Origin: CAYLLN01 sp964384375
GTDB taxonomy: Bacteria > Planctomycetota > Planctomycetia > Pirellulales > Pirellulaceae
Direction of reading: 5' to 3'
NCBI GenBank assembly: GCA_964384375.1
Contig: CAYLLN010000008.1
Coordinates: 60,665-124,664 of the forward strand
DNA: 64,000 bases
Of the stretch, positions 35,836 to 45,059 are shown piece after piece. The notes below the pieces were generated by a model. It was not told the DNA's origin, ran no database searches, and saw only the letters and a list, made by a program, of their open reading frames with translations. Position 1 is the first letter of the stretch, and the number at the start of each line of letters is the position of its first letter. The position numbers and the translations under genes are program-made.

Positions 35836-36750
35836 TCAGGCAAACCTGTCAAATTCTGTAAACACACGGGGAGCCTGAACTGGAGCAAGCGTGTGGAATG
35901 ACTGAGGCGTATCGGTGACCCAGGCGGGAAAGACTTCGTCAAGACCGTATCCGAGCGGGAAACCCTTTTCGGGGCGGGCGGCAATACGGGCGATTCGCAG
36001 TCGCGCGCAACGCGACTCAAAACGCTCCTGCACTTGGGTGGAGAGCAGATCCGCGAACTGGGTGACTGCGTCGACTTGTTCCTGGTTCGCCACCGCCAGA
36101 TCCCATTTGGAAATGAGGACGTCGACCAACGAGTGTTGATCGAGTTGCTGAGAGTCAAAACACGATCTAAGCAAGGTCAGGGCATCCGTCTTCGCTTTTT
36201 GGCGATTGGTTCCGTCAGCGAGTCGCTCCCCGTCTACGAGCAAGACGAAGTGGTCAGCTCTGCGCAAGAAGTGCAGCTTAGCGCATTCGTCGACGGAATC
36301 TCGGGCATCTTCGAAATCCTCACCCGACATGTCGAGAAACAGCAGGTCGGTGACGGGTCCCGTTTCGCTCTCGCGAACCTGCAGATGCAACAACAAGTGT
36401 TGCGTTCCGGACTTGGTGCGTTCGGTGTCTTGCCGCTCGCGCAGACTACAGATGCGTGCGTCGTGACAGCGTTCATCGAATCCAAGCAGCGTCGCGCATT
36501 GCGAAAACCAATAATCGCCAAACTTCCCTCGCTGAAAGGCGTGAAACAGCGCTGCCACCAAGGTCGTTTTTCCGGAACGCGGGGCGCCAGCCAAAACAAT
36601 TAGCCGAGTGCGAGAGGCAGCCGTGATGGAATACGCCTCTTCATACGTCATCGCCTTGGCGGAGGAGAGCTGAATGACGCGCTCTCCGGACCCAGCGGGC
36701 CGCTCTTGCGCGTCATCATTTTCGGAACCATCGGACATGTTCACTTCCAC
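35836..36750 (-). CDS. P-loop GTPase, DO-GTPase2-like
   Basis: A 304-aa protein with an acidic leader of about 25 residues, P-loop GAPRSGKTT (55-63), Walker B/G3 LLFLDMSGEDF (D140, then SGE), and G4-like ISKWD (S214-D217, with Lys). The G3 SGE(D/S) form is shared with the other GTPase of the operon, which supports a pair that works together, perhaps as a heterodimer. An alternative start is the Met at residue 5 (36738). It follows the helical protein by a single base, so it is translationally coupled. Confidence 0.82.
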   Translation of the reverse strand: MEVNMSDGSENDDAQERPAGSGERVIQLSSAKAMTYEEAYSITAASRTRLIVLAGAPRSGKTTLVAALFHAFQRGKFGDYWFSQCATLLGFDERCHDARICSLRERQDTERTKSGTQHLLLHLQVRESETGPVTDLLFLDMSGEDFEDARDSVDECAKLHFLRRADHFVLLVDGERLADGTNRQKAKTDALTLLRSCFDSQQLDQHSLVDVLISKWDLAVANQEQVDAVTQFADLLSTQVQERFESRCARLRIARIAARPEKGFPLGYGLDEVFPAWVTDTPQSFHTLAPVQAPRVFTEFDRFA

Positions 36751-36751
36751 C

Positions 36752-37816
36752 TTACTTCACCAAGAGCGATTCCAAATAGGTCTGCCTAGCAAGCGCCAGG
36801 GGCGGCAACTTCACCGTCGCGTCTAGGCGCTGCGCCGTTTTAAACGCGGGATACCAGTCCTTCGCCGCTTCCACGGTCAGCGAACTGCTGCACGCGTAGA
36901 ACACCGGGCAAAGGTCAAGCGCCGCGTGAGCCCCGTACGCTTGCTGCCATTGCTCACGCAAGGTGCGCTCCAGGGCGTTGACGGCCTGGGCGAACTGCAG
37001 CGGCTTCTTGACTTCCTTTTGCGTCCGCGTCAGCATGCGACCCGCAAACGCTTCCACCGCCACGGGTCCCGGCAACTGTTTGGTGAGGTCCGCAAGTTCG
37101 CGGCCGATCAGGATGGGAACGACTGCCGCGGGGAGCTCCGAAAAGGCGTCATCGGCGATACGGCTCGACTCGCCAGTAAGCCACCACAGGATGTCGGATT
37201 CTTCGCGCAGCAACTGATAGCGTTTGTCTAACAGCGAGACTTGGCCATTCAACGTCCGAATCTGCGCGATCTGACTGTTGATGATTTTGGTCCAGGGCTC
37301 GACGGCCGTCGGTGGTGTATTGGCATTGAAAGCGGCTACCACAGCTTCGATGGCATCTTTGGGGACTTCGGTCGTCTTGGAAGCGACACCCGCCACGTCG
37401 CGAAGTGCGGCAGATTCATTAGCCAGAAACTGCAGCGCGTCTTGCACGATCCCAGGAATGGGTGCCGCCCGTTGACCTTGAAAACTGGCAACCACCAGAC
37501 CGAGTGCCGACGTGATGCTAACGGTGCCGCTTTTTTCGAACGTGCTGGCCAGCGTAGCGCCCGCTAGGATGGTCACTTCCAGTTCCCGGCCAGTGCTGAC
37601 GAATGCGTTATCCGCACCGCGCAAGGCGGATTCGAACGCGGCGTAGGTTTCCGCGTCGCGCCGCGCAAGGCCATAGAACAGCCTCACCAATTCATAGGTT
37701 GCGGCAGGTTTGAGGGTCTTGACGAAAGTTTCAATTCCTGACCAGCGACGCTGCAACGACTCATGATCTGCTTGCAGATGAGCTAGTTGATACCACTCGG
37801 CAAATTTGGGATTCAA
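36752..37816 (-). CDS. GTPase-associated all-helical protein (GASH-like)
   Basis: A 354-aa protein that appears entirely alpha-helical, with no TM, no Cys clusters and no catalytic motif. The N-terminus FAEWYQLAHLQADHESLQRR, followed by KLKPAATYELVRLFYGLAR-type residues, fits what I recall as the GASH family of GTPase-associated systems. It lies between the phosphoesterase (14 bases) and the second GTPase (1 base). I infer an adaptor or sensor that binds the GTPases. The family name is by memory and not by search. Confidence 0.75.
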   Translation of the reverse strand: MNPKFAEWYQLAHLQADHESLQRRWSGIETFVKTLKPAATYELVRLFYGLARRDAETYAAFESALRGADNAFVSTGRELEVTILAGATLASTFEKSGTVSITSALGLVVASFQGQRAAPIPGIVQDALQFLANESAALRDVAGVASKTTEVPKDAIEAVVAAFNANTPPTAVEPWTKIINSQIAQIRTLNGQVSLLDKRYQLLREESDILWWLTGESSRIADDAFSELPAAVVPILIGRELADLTKQLPGPVAVEAFAGRMLTRTQKEVKKPLQFAQAVNALERTLREQWQQAYGAHAALDLCPVFYACSSSLTVEAAKDWYPAFKTAQRLDATVKLPPLALARQTYLESLLVK

Positions 37817-37830
37817 AGGCGGCTCCTCGT

Positions 37831-39147
37831 CTACTTCTTGAATGGATTGTCAGGAAACTTGCCGTCGGCGTGAGCGGTCTGGACTTCGTTCCACAATTCG
37901 AACAGCCGGTCTTCATCCGTCGCGCGGCGCAACACCCTGCGGAATACGTCATAGTCATTCAGCCCCGCGTCATCGTTGCGAATCAAGCCCAGCTTCTGCG
38001 CGATCGCGACGCGGATGGGAAAAGCCAAATCCAGTAATCGGTAAGTCAGAATTCGCATAGGACTGTTCATGGTTACTGACTCACTGGCGCCACTGGCCGT
38101 GATTGCGGGCACGCTGCCGGACGAGGTCGCAGGCATCGAGTGTATTCCCGAATCCGGATGCCAGGGCTCTAAGTCGAAGACGTAGGTTTTCCATTCCTTG
38201 CCATCGCAGAGATTGAAGTCCCCCATGAACTTAGGGGCTGCCTCACTCCATACGCGCGGATAGACCGTGACGGCCAACTTGCGTGAGTCGGCCGTGCCTT
38301 GCACCTCCACTTTGAGCCAGTTGTAGCGTGGCCGCCATTTCTGCTCATCACGGGAAGGATGCACGGCCCCCGCGACCAAGCGGAGTGAGTTTCCGATCGG
38401 CAGCATGACTTGGTTGTGCTTGTGGCCATAGAGCTGCAGGTGCGCTCGGTGGTTCATGTCGCGATCGACTTCATCATCGTCCGCCCACCAGTCAGGCGGA
38501 TGATGGCACAAAACAACGTTAGTGATGCCGGCCTGACGCTTGGGCAATTGGTAGCGCCCCAACACGATCTCCTCCACATCATTGTCGAGGTGATTGGACG
38601 TGATGGTGGAGTTGAGGCCGTGAATTCTCAGGATCGATGTGTCGTTGAGCGGCAGGTCCACATGGTGATGAGTACGACTGGCGTCAAAGTGAAATCCGAA
38701 TGTCCGGGCGAAATCGTTGAAGCCCTGGATCGATTGGAAGAGTTGCGATTTGCCGAGCGGATCGCCCAGGTAGTCCAAGAGCTTTTTGTCAGTTCCCGCC
38801 GTTCCAGCCGTACGGATCGTGTTTTGCATGTCCAGCAGGATCGGACTTTGGCGGACGCAGGATTGGTCCACGTCGTGGTTGCCGGGAACCCCCCACAAAC
38901 AAGCTAAGCTGGCTTTGACCTTCTCGGCGAGAGTTTCCAAGAACGTTTTGGCATGGGCATATTCTTCCGATTTGCCGCTGTAGGCGATGTCGCCTCCCAC
39001 GAGAATGGCATCCGGGGCTCCCAAGTGACGGTTGCAGACGTCGGCCGCGTCGATCACCAGTTCATTTCGCAAATCCTCGTCAAGGTCCAACGGATCGCCG
39101 CTGCGCTTGCGGAAATGGATGTCGGATAGATGCAAAAGCACAGCCAT
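37831..39147 (-). CDS. Calcineurin-like metallophosphoesterase of the GTPase-associated system
   Basis: A 438-aa protein, first gene of the operon. The calcineurin-like core is complete: D9-x-H11 (SDIHF), GGD with D53, GNHD (N90, H91), CHHPP (H215/H216) and GHKH (H242, H244). These bind two metal ions. After the catalytic domain (to about 300) comes a C-terminal region of about 135 residues with a predicted helical pattern and a Pro/Ser/Ala linker. It is a likely effector of the system: it could cleave nucleic acid, a nucleotide or a phosphoprotein. It is cytosolic; no signal peptide is present. Confidence 0.85.
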   Translation of the reverse strand: MAVLLHLSDIHFRKRSGDPLDLDEDLRNELVIDAADVCNRHLGAPDAILVGGDIAYSGKSEEYAHAKTFLETLAEKVKASLACLWGVPGNHDVDQSCVRQSPILLDMQNTIRTAGTAGTDKKLLDYLGDPLGKSQLFQSIQGFNDFARTFGFHFDASRTHHHVDLPLNDTSILRIHGLNSTITSNHLDNDVEEIVLGRYQLPKRQAGITNVVLCHHPPDWWADDDEVDRDMNHRAHLQLYGHKHNQVMLPIGNSLRLVAGAVHPSRDEQKWRPRYNWLKVEVQGTADSRKLAVTVYPRVWSEAAPKFMGDFNLCDGKEWKTYVFDLEPWHPDSGIHSMPATSSGSVPAITASGASESVTMNSPMRILTYRLLDLAFPIRVAIAQKLGLIRNDDAGLNDYDVFRRVLRRATDEDRLFELWNEVQTAHADGKFPDNPFKK

Positions 39148-39540
39148 AAGCGATGTCCTTCATGAAAGCGAGATTTTAGCACAGTGCCGTGGCGTGGATA
39201 CGGCTGCCGGCAATCGGGAGCGAGATCCGCTTCTTCAGCATCACAGGTCCGCCCGACGCGCGCCAGCGAGCAGCCGCAAATCACTGGCCGGCGAAATTAA
39301 CGCTGAGGCCTATGCAGACGGTTGAGTACCTGAGTAACGCGTGCTCGACTGACTGCGAGAAAACGGACCAGCGCCGCCCGGCTCTCGAACTTGCGAGTAT
39401 CCAGAAGACTGGAAGTAGCGCCGGACTCGGTGAAAACATCACCGATGGCGATGCGCGATGCGGAAAAACCTGTTCAGGCCAACCCACTCCACACTCAGCC
39501 GAGAAACTCATCAGAAGGCAGACTCGTCGGTCGCGTTTCG
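39148..39540. other. Intergenic region between the Wadjet and GTPase-associated operons
   Basis: About 390 bases with no convincing gene; frames here are short and uncharacteristic. It must carry the minus-strand promoter for the phosphoesterase operon and any terminator of jetD. I see no clear hairpin plus T run and no strong -35/-10 pair. Confidence 0.5.
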
Positions 39541-40806
39541 TCACGCACCACGCTGAAGGTCCTTTAGCAGCGAGTCTAACAAGATTTCCTCGTGTACACA
39601 CTTGCTGCCTCGGGCCATGAGTTCGCCGAGGTGTGGATCCCAACTCGGTGTCACGGGAGGTCCCACGAGTGACGACTGTCGCTTAGGGGCATCGGCATAG
39701 TCGGACGCACCAAATTGCCAACTCGTCGCTCCGTGGACTTGAGCCATCGTATTGCCGATACGAATCCCATCCCAATCGAAGTCACCATGGTATCGAAGTT
39801 CGCAGCCCGCCTTAGTGAGTGCATCGAGGAGCATGCGGCCGGCCGTCTTGGGTTGTCCATCGAGACACACCAGCGGCCGGCAAGTATGACCGAGCCTGTT
39901 GGCGGCAACGTCGACGACTGTCGGGTTCTCACAGACGAAAACAATGGGACCGGTCGTTCGTTTATGGAACGTAGGCGGATGGCGGCGGAGTTGTCGAACG
40001 CTGATCCGATACGGTTCACCCACATCGGCGTGCAGGTTCAAGGCCTGACCGGTGAGCGACTCACTGTCGGCCCGTAGATTCAGGACGAGGACCGGGCCGC
40101 TTACTTCATCACACAAAACTCCCAGCAATTCCCAGGCGTCGCGGCGGCCAGCAGCCGTCCTCCACTCCGCAGATTTGGCCAATTGTCGCGAGTATCGTAT
40201 CACCAGGGCTGACAACGGAAATCCTTTGTCCAAGGAGTGGCTGTTGCCGGTGGTGGTGGCCGCAAGCTCAGTTAACCGGATGATCGCGAACGGGACTTGC
40301 TCCACAAGCGATACGGCCTGATCCAGAAGAGATTGTGCAGCTTGGTGATCGCCGCCCGTGATGCGTTTAAGTAGGCCCGAGGTGCGCAGATCTTCGATCC
40401 AAGCCAAGGCCTGGACATTGTTTTGTAAACTGAGCCGTGCTGTTTGCCACAACTGCTCCCAAGCCCTTAGATTTGCGTCGGCAAGGCTGCGTTGATTGGG
40501 GACGGGGCCGACGAGTGCAATCACGGCATCTTCCAATGAATCGCATGCTCGGGCATGTACCAGCACGTTTTTCAGTCGATCGAGGTCGATCGTGAGGGAA
40601 CTGCCGTTGGTCGGCACCCGGCCCATCAACCTGGCAATCGCTGACCTTTCGTCGGCGCCGGCCTTGCTGAGTTGCAACTTACCGGTTAATGCCTTTCCCT
40701 GTGCCATACGGCGCTGAAGCCGGGCCACGACGCGCTGTAGGTCGTCGCCGCCAAGCAACGATCGGACTTGGTCGACGTTCAAAGTTGCAGCAGCGTCCGG
40801 TTTCAT
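39541..40806 (-). CDS. jetD: JetD of type II Wadjet (DUF2399, TOPRIM-like nuclease subunit)
   Basis: A 421-aa protein of the TIGR02679/DUF2399 family. The N-terminal half has VRSLLGGDDLQRVVARLQRR and LTIDLDRLKNVL. The C-terminal DUF2399 domain contains YHGDFDWDGIRIGN, with D342, D344 and D346 as TOPRIM-like acidic residues. JetD is the nuclease that cuts circular plasmid DNA extruded by the SMC complex. I prefer ATG 40806, 14 bases after the jetC stop; a TTG at 40824 would give a 4-base TTGA overlap. It is the last gene of the jet operon. Confidence 0.88.
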   Translation of the reverse strand: MKPDAAATLNVDQVRSLLGGDDLQRVVARLQRRMAQGKALTGKLQLSKAGADERSAIARLMGRVPTNGSSLTIDLDRLKNVLVHARACDSLEDAVIALVGPVPNQRSLADANLRAWEQLWQTARLSLQNNVQALAWIEDLRTSGLLKRITGGDHQAAQSLLDQAVSLVEQVPFAIIRLTELAATTTGNSHSLDKGFPLSALVIRYSRQLAKSAEWRTAAGRRDAWELLGVLCDEVSGPVLVLNLRADSESLTGQALNLHADVGEPYRISVRQLRRHPPTFHKRTTGPIVFVCENPTVVDVAANRLGHTCRPLVCLDGQPKTAGRMLLDALTKAGCELRYHGDFDWDGIRIGNTMAQVHGATSWQFGASDYADAPKRQSSLVGPPVTPSWDPHLGELMARGSKCVHEEILLDSLLKDLQRGA

Positions 40807-40820
40807 AGGTCTTTGCACAA

Positions 40821-43800
40821 TCAATGGTCTCGGCGCGCTGCCGGCGGCAGCGGCGAATCATCGCGGAAGCGCTGTTTGCCGTTCCAGATCCAGCGCGTAA
40901 GGAACACGGCTTCATATCCCGATCTTGTCGAAAGTTGGTGGATGGCGACGCCAGGAAGTCCGGGATAGCACCCCCATTCATTCTCGCTGGTCAGCATGAA
41001 ATCGAGATCGAAGACATCGATGAGTTCCATGCACTTGCCGCGCATGTCCGGATCGATGCCGGCGAAGGCTTCGTCCAGCAGGATGAGTCGCGGCGCATCT
41101 TGGCGGGCCGAAGAGTAATGGGCGGCCGCAGCGGCAAACTGCGGAATGGTAAGTGCGACTGCTTTTTCTCCGCCCGATCCTGTTCCGTGGGTTCGCTTGG
41201 TGAGCTTCTGCCACCCGGAGTCTTGTCTCCTGAGCACCCAGAAACGGTGCCAACGGCGGTAGTCCAGGGCTTCGGCAAGGTGCTCTTGCCAGGTCCCAGC
41301 CTCGCGCGTGTCGCGCACGTGCTTGATGTGCTCCTGCAAATACTTGCCGATCGCAGCGCGCTCGCTGGGGGACCAAGTTCCTGTCGCGGCCAACAGCTTT
41401 TGGCACATTTGCACCATGCCGCTCGACTGCTCTTCATCCGGCTTCCAAGCAAACTTGAGCGTCATGCCGGTGCTCATGGGTCGCTTCAGAATCTCTGCGT
41501 TCATCCGCTCGACCAGGGCATGCGCATCGTGAATTTGCTCGTGCAGCTTGGCCGCGACTTCGCCGATCAGATGGTTCTCGATGATTTCCCGTTCGTGTTC
41601 ATCCAGAATGCGTTGGCGCTCCTCTACCTCTTCGGACAACAAATTACGCAGTTCCTGCACGGATCGATCGTGGCCTTGATAGGGCACGGTCACGCAGAAC
41701 AACTCGTCCGTGGTCGACAACGTCGAAGTAAATGCCTGTTGACTCAGTGCGGCATTCAGCTCTTGAATCGTCGTCGTCACCGCTTGCTGGACTCGGTCCC
41801 AAGCAGCATCGTCGAATGCCACCTGTGCAAAGGTCGCTTCCGTATGGCGGGAGATTTCCAGCGTGCGCGACAACGACCACTGGTCCGCTTTCTCTACAAT
41901 TGGCTCTCCGAGTGCGATCTGGAGAAGTCCCAGCGCGCAGAGCCTCTGAAAGGCGGCACAGTGTTGCTGCCGCAACTCGGTCGCTGCATTCACGGACTCT
42001 TGGCGCGAAGTGATCCGCTCTTCAGTGCGAGCCGAGTCCTTGGTGGCCTGCGTTTCATCGGCCCTGGCCTGTTTCAGTTGGGCGAGCAACTCTAGCTTCA
42101 CCTGTTCCGCGGCTGCGAGTCCCTTTTGCATGTCCGCCGCTTCGGCACCGAGGGTTTCGCGAAGCGTCTTGAGTCGTTCCTCTGCCTTGGAGTGTCGCAG
42201 CCGTTTCTCATGCTGTCGTTCTTCACAGAGGCGGTAATCCTCCTCCGCTTCGCGCAAGGCGCTGGTGGCCACTGCACATTGGCTTTTCAGAGACTGGCAA
42301 TGATCGATGAGGGGCCAGAGTTCGGCCATCAACTGGCGGTAAGCGGCCAGATTCTGCAGCAGCACTTCAGATCGCAGCGCCCAATCCGCCAAACCCAGGT
42401 CACGAGCGTCCAGTTCAAGCTTCTCACGAGCGGCGTCGCTGTGTTTTCGTCGTTCCGCGACAGTATGTTCTCTTTCGGTCAATGTCTTGCGACATTCCAA
42501 GACGCTTTGCGCGGCGAACTCCAGGGCCGTTGATGCGGCCCGCACGTCGGCGTCGGTTGGGGCGGCCACTAATTGACTTGCGACGGATAGCAACCGGCCA
42601 TCCAAGGCTTGCAACTGGGCCAGTAGCTGCTGCTGTTGTGCGTCAACGTTGGAGAGGGTGGTCCGCACCGTTACCAGACTCCGCAGGCGATGCTTCTCGC
42701 GGGCTTCGTGGCCGACATGCTGCGAGTGTTCCTTCTGAGCGTGTCCTCGGAGCTGACCATTGCGCCAATGTCCCTGTGCGTTCAGCCAGGTCGTACACTC
42801 CTGCTCGCCGTAGCCGATTCTCTCAAGTATCGCGGCCACGACCTCACGCGGCACGCGATCGCTTGCGCTCGGCTCGGGCTTGAAAACCCTGCCTAAACTC
42901 TCGGCCGGCATGCTGGTCGCGTCGGAGCTAAGCACCACGTCCTGAAAATCGGCAGCCAGAACGAAACCATCGGGAGTGACCCAGGCATTGAGAATCCCAG
43001 CGGACTCCAGCGCGGCTTCCAACGCAGCACGATCGTCGGCAGAGCATGCGTCCGTAAAATCCACCAGCGACCAAAACGGAGCGCCTGTCCGCGCGGCTCG
43101 CGACGCTTCGTTGGCCAGTGACGGCAGAAGCGGTGGCTGTTGAAAGCCGGATTCCAATTGGCTTAAGCGGGTTTGTAGCTCAGACTGTTCAGCTAGAATC
43201 GCGTCGCGCTGTGCTTGAATCTCTTGTTGCTCCAACTTCAAAGCGTCTCGTGCGGCTTGTTCGGCTTCATGCAAGATCCGTGCGACGGGGCTGGGGGTCG
43301 TGATCTGATGACTCCAGTCCTCCAGGTCCTGAGCGAAATCCTCCTCGGATGGCAGGCTCAATTCGTCCGAGTCGCGTCTCCACATGCGATACGATTGCAG
43401 GAAATCTTCGACGCGGTTGCGACGTTGCTCCTCGGCGGAAGCCTGGTGGAGAATCGCTTGGTCCACTTGCTGCTGCGCATCGTCCCGCTGTTCGGTCGCC
43501 TGTCCTAGTTCCCTCTGGGCGTCCGTCAGCGATTGATGGCCGGTCCGCAACTGCTCGGCAGCCCGCTGCCGCTTCGCACAAGCATCATCGACATGACGAC
43601 GTGATGCACAAGGGTCGCCGCTGAGGGGCTCCTCTGCTTTCGCGGGTTGCAGGTTCAATCCCGCGAAGGCACTGGTATGTTGTTCGTGCAGCGCGCAGTC
43701 AGCGGCCTGCGTTGCTGAGCGGTCGAGCAGGTCGGCGGCCTTTTTGAGCTTGACCTCGGCTTCCGCAACGGCCGCTTTTTGAGACGTCCGCCGTGTATCG

Positions 43801-45020
43801 CGCCGCTCTGCGGCCGCTGCAAGATCGTTTTGCGAGGCCACCAAGTCTTGCTGCGCTTGCTGTTCGGCGGCGCTGGCTTCTTGGATGGCTTCAGCGCTAC
43901 GCATCTTCGGATCAGCTTTTAGCGCTGCGATGCGGGCGTCCGTTTCCTCCGCCTTGATTTCAGTTGCTCGCAGTTCCCCGGTGAGTCGTTCGAGCAGCGC
44001 CACCGCCCCCGCATGATCGCGTTCCGCCTGCTTCAGCTCCCGGCTGGCTGAGTCGAATTTGGATTGCGACTGGCGGACATCGGCGGCGCGCCGGCGTGAA
44101 GCGATCTGGGCATAGCGGCGATAGGTTCGCAGAAACCCGTCGACTCCGTCGCGCGCCAGGCGGAAGCGGTCGAGATCCAGGCGGTCCGTTTCCAACCCAC
44201 GAAAGGACTCGGCCACGTCGCCGATCATTTGCTCCGAAGGAGGTGGGAGCGCATTGCCCAAGACGTTGGCTAGCGTCTTCTCGTCGAGATTCCGGGAGAG
44301 CTGTGGTTTGCGCAGCTGGATCAACAATTCCACCATCGCTTCATAGCGTTGCCGGCCCAGGCCGAACAACCGGTCGTCGACTGCCTGACGATACTCCTTG
44401 GCGGTTGTGTACACCGTCCCGCGCTCGCCGAGCGCTTCGATCAGGGCCGACTTGCTCAGTGGATGACCTGCGGTCGATTGCAGGAAAAGATCCTGTCCCA
44501 CGCGTCGATCGGTGATGAAGAACCACGGTTCGCGCAGACCGCTCCCTTTGGTAGCGCTCAGTCCACAGCCTAGAGTCAGAAACGCTTGTGTCGGGCGCTG
44601 TTCGTGGTGCGAACCATTGCCTGCTGAACGCGGCAAGTGGTCCGGGGCTTGGCCGTTTGAATCGCCTACCGGCGGATTGGCTCGGCCGAACTCGATCCAG
44701 GTGTAGCCGAGCCGTTCTTGATGACGGTCCATCAAGAGGTTCCATTCCATCCGCTTGGCCGAATCGGCATCGGGTTCCACGCGGCTGGAGTGGCAGCGGC
44801 CATCGAACAGAAACGGGAGTTGCAAGGCGAGCACGCGGCTCTTACCGGTGCCATTATTGCCGCGGAGGATGAGCCTGCCACGCTCGTAACGGAACTCCTC
44901 GTAGTCGTAGAGATAGAGGTTGAGCAAACCGCCGCGCGTGGGTTGCCAGCGGCGGCTGGTGGCGGCCGGCAACCGCGTGGGAAAACCGTTCTTAGGAGTT
45001 GTTTCGGAAGCGGATTTCAT
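40821..45020 (-). CDS. jetC: JetC of type II Wadjet (SMC/MukB-like ATPase)
   Basis: A 1399-aa SMC-like ATPase (TIGR02680 type). The N-terminus FQPTRGGLLNLYLYDYEEF-like leads to Walker A GNNGTGKS (54-61). Long coiled coils rich in Glu, Gln, Arg and Ala fill most of the middle, with a hinge-like globular part near the centre. The C-terminal head has the signature GTGSGGEKA (from about 1279) and Walker B LILLDEAF (near 1311-1318). In Wadjet it forms the DNA-loop-extruding motor that recognises small circular plasmids. Its length and motif order fit the type II class. Confidence 0.93.
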   Translation of the reverse strand: MKSASETTPKNGFPTRLPAATSRRWQPTRGGLLNLYLYDYEEFRYERGRLILRGNNGTGKSRVLALQLPFLFDGRCHSSRVEPDADSAKRMEWNLLMDRHQERLGYTWIEFGRANPPVGDSNGQAPDHLPRSAGNGSHHEQRPTQAFLTLGCGLSATKGSGLREPWFFITDRRVGQDLFLQSTAGHPLSKSALIEALGERGTVYTTAKEYRQAVDDRLFGLGRQRYEAMVELLIQLRKPQLSRNLDEKTLANVLGNALPPPSEQMIGDVAESFRGLETDRLDLDRFRLARDGVDGFLRTYRRYAQIASRRRAADVRQSQSKFDSASRELKQAERDHAGAVALLERLTGELRATEIKAEETDARIAALKADPKMRSAEAIQEASAAEQQAQQDLVASQNDLAAAAERRDTRRTSQKAAVAEAEVKLKKAADLLDRSATQAADCALHEQHTSAFAGLNLQPAKAEEPLSGDPCASRRHVDDACAKRQRAAEQLRTGHQSLTDAQRELGQATEQRDDAQQQVDQAILHQASAEEQRRNRVEDFLQSYRMWRRDSDELSLPSEEDFAQDLEDWSHQITTPSPVARILHEAEQAARDALKLEQQEIQAQRDAILAEQSELQTRLSQLESGFQQPPLLPSLANEASRAARTGAPFWSLVDFTDACSADDRAALEAALESAGILNAWVTPDGFVLAADFQDVVLSSDATSMPAESLGRVFKPEPSASDRVPREVVAAILERIGYGEQECTTWLNAQGHWRNGQLRGHAQKEHSQHVGHEAREKHRLRSLVTVRTTLSNVDAQQQQLLAQLQALDGRLLSVASQLVAAPTDADVRAASTALEFAAQSVLECRKTLTEREHTVAERRKHSDAAREKLELDARDLGLADWALRSEVLLQNLAAYRQLMAELWPLIDHCQSLKSQCAVATSALREAEEDYRLCEERQHEKRLRHSKAEERLKTLRETLGAEAADMQKGLAAAEQVKLELLAQLKQARADETQATKDSARTEERITSRQESVNAATELRQQHCAAFQRLCALGLLQIALGEPIVEKADQWSLSRTLEISRHTEATFAQVAFDDAAWDRVQQAVTTTIQELNAALSQQAFTSTLSTTDELFCVTVPYQGHDRSVQELRNLLSEEVEERQRILDEHEREIIENHLIGEVAAKLHEQIHDAHALVERMNAEILKRPMSTGMTLKFAWKPDEEQSSGMVQMCQKLLAATGTWSPSERAAIGKYLQEHIKHVRDTREAGTWQEHLAEALDYRRWHRFWVLRRQDSGWQKLTKRTHGTGSGGEKAVALTIPQFAAAAAHYSSARQDAPRLILLDEAFAGIDPDMRGKCMELIDVFDLDFMLTSENEWGCYPGLPGVAIHQLSTRSGYEAVFLTRWIWNGKQRFRDDSPLPPAARRDH

Positions 45021-45059
45021 TCTGCGAGCCTTTCACGGCAATCTAGTTCTCAGTGCCCG

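Noticed and set aside
40824..42095. Open frame of 423 codons on the + strand opposite jetC
   Set aside because: It lies fully antisense to the conserved head and coiled-coil of JetC and has no domain pattern; GC-rich genes often give such shadows.
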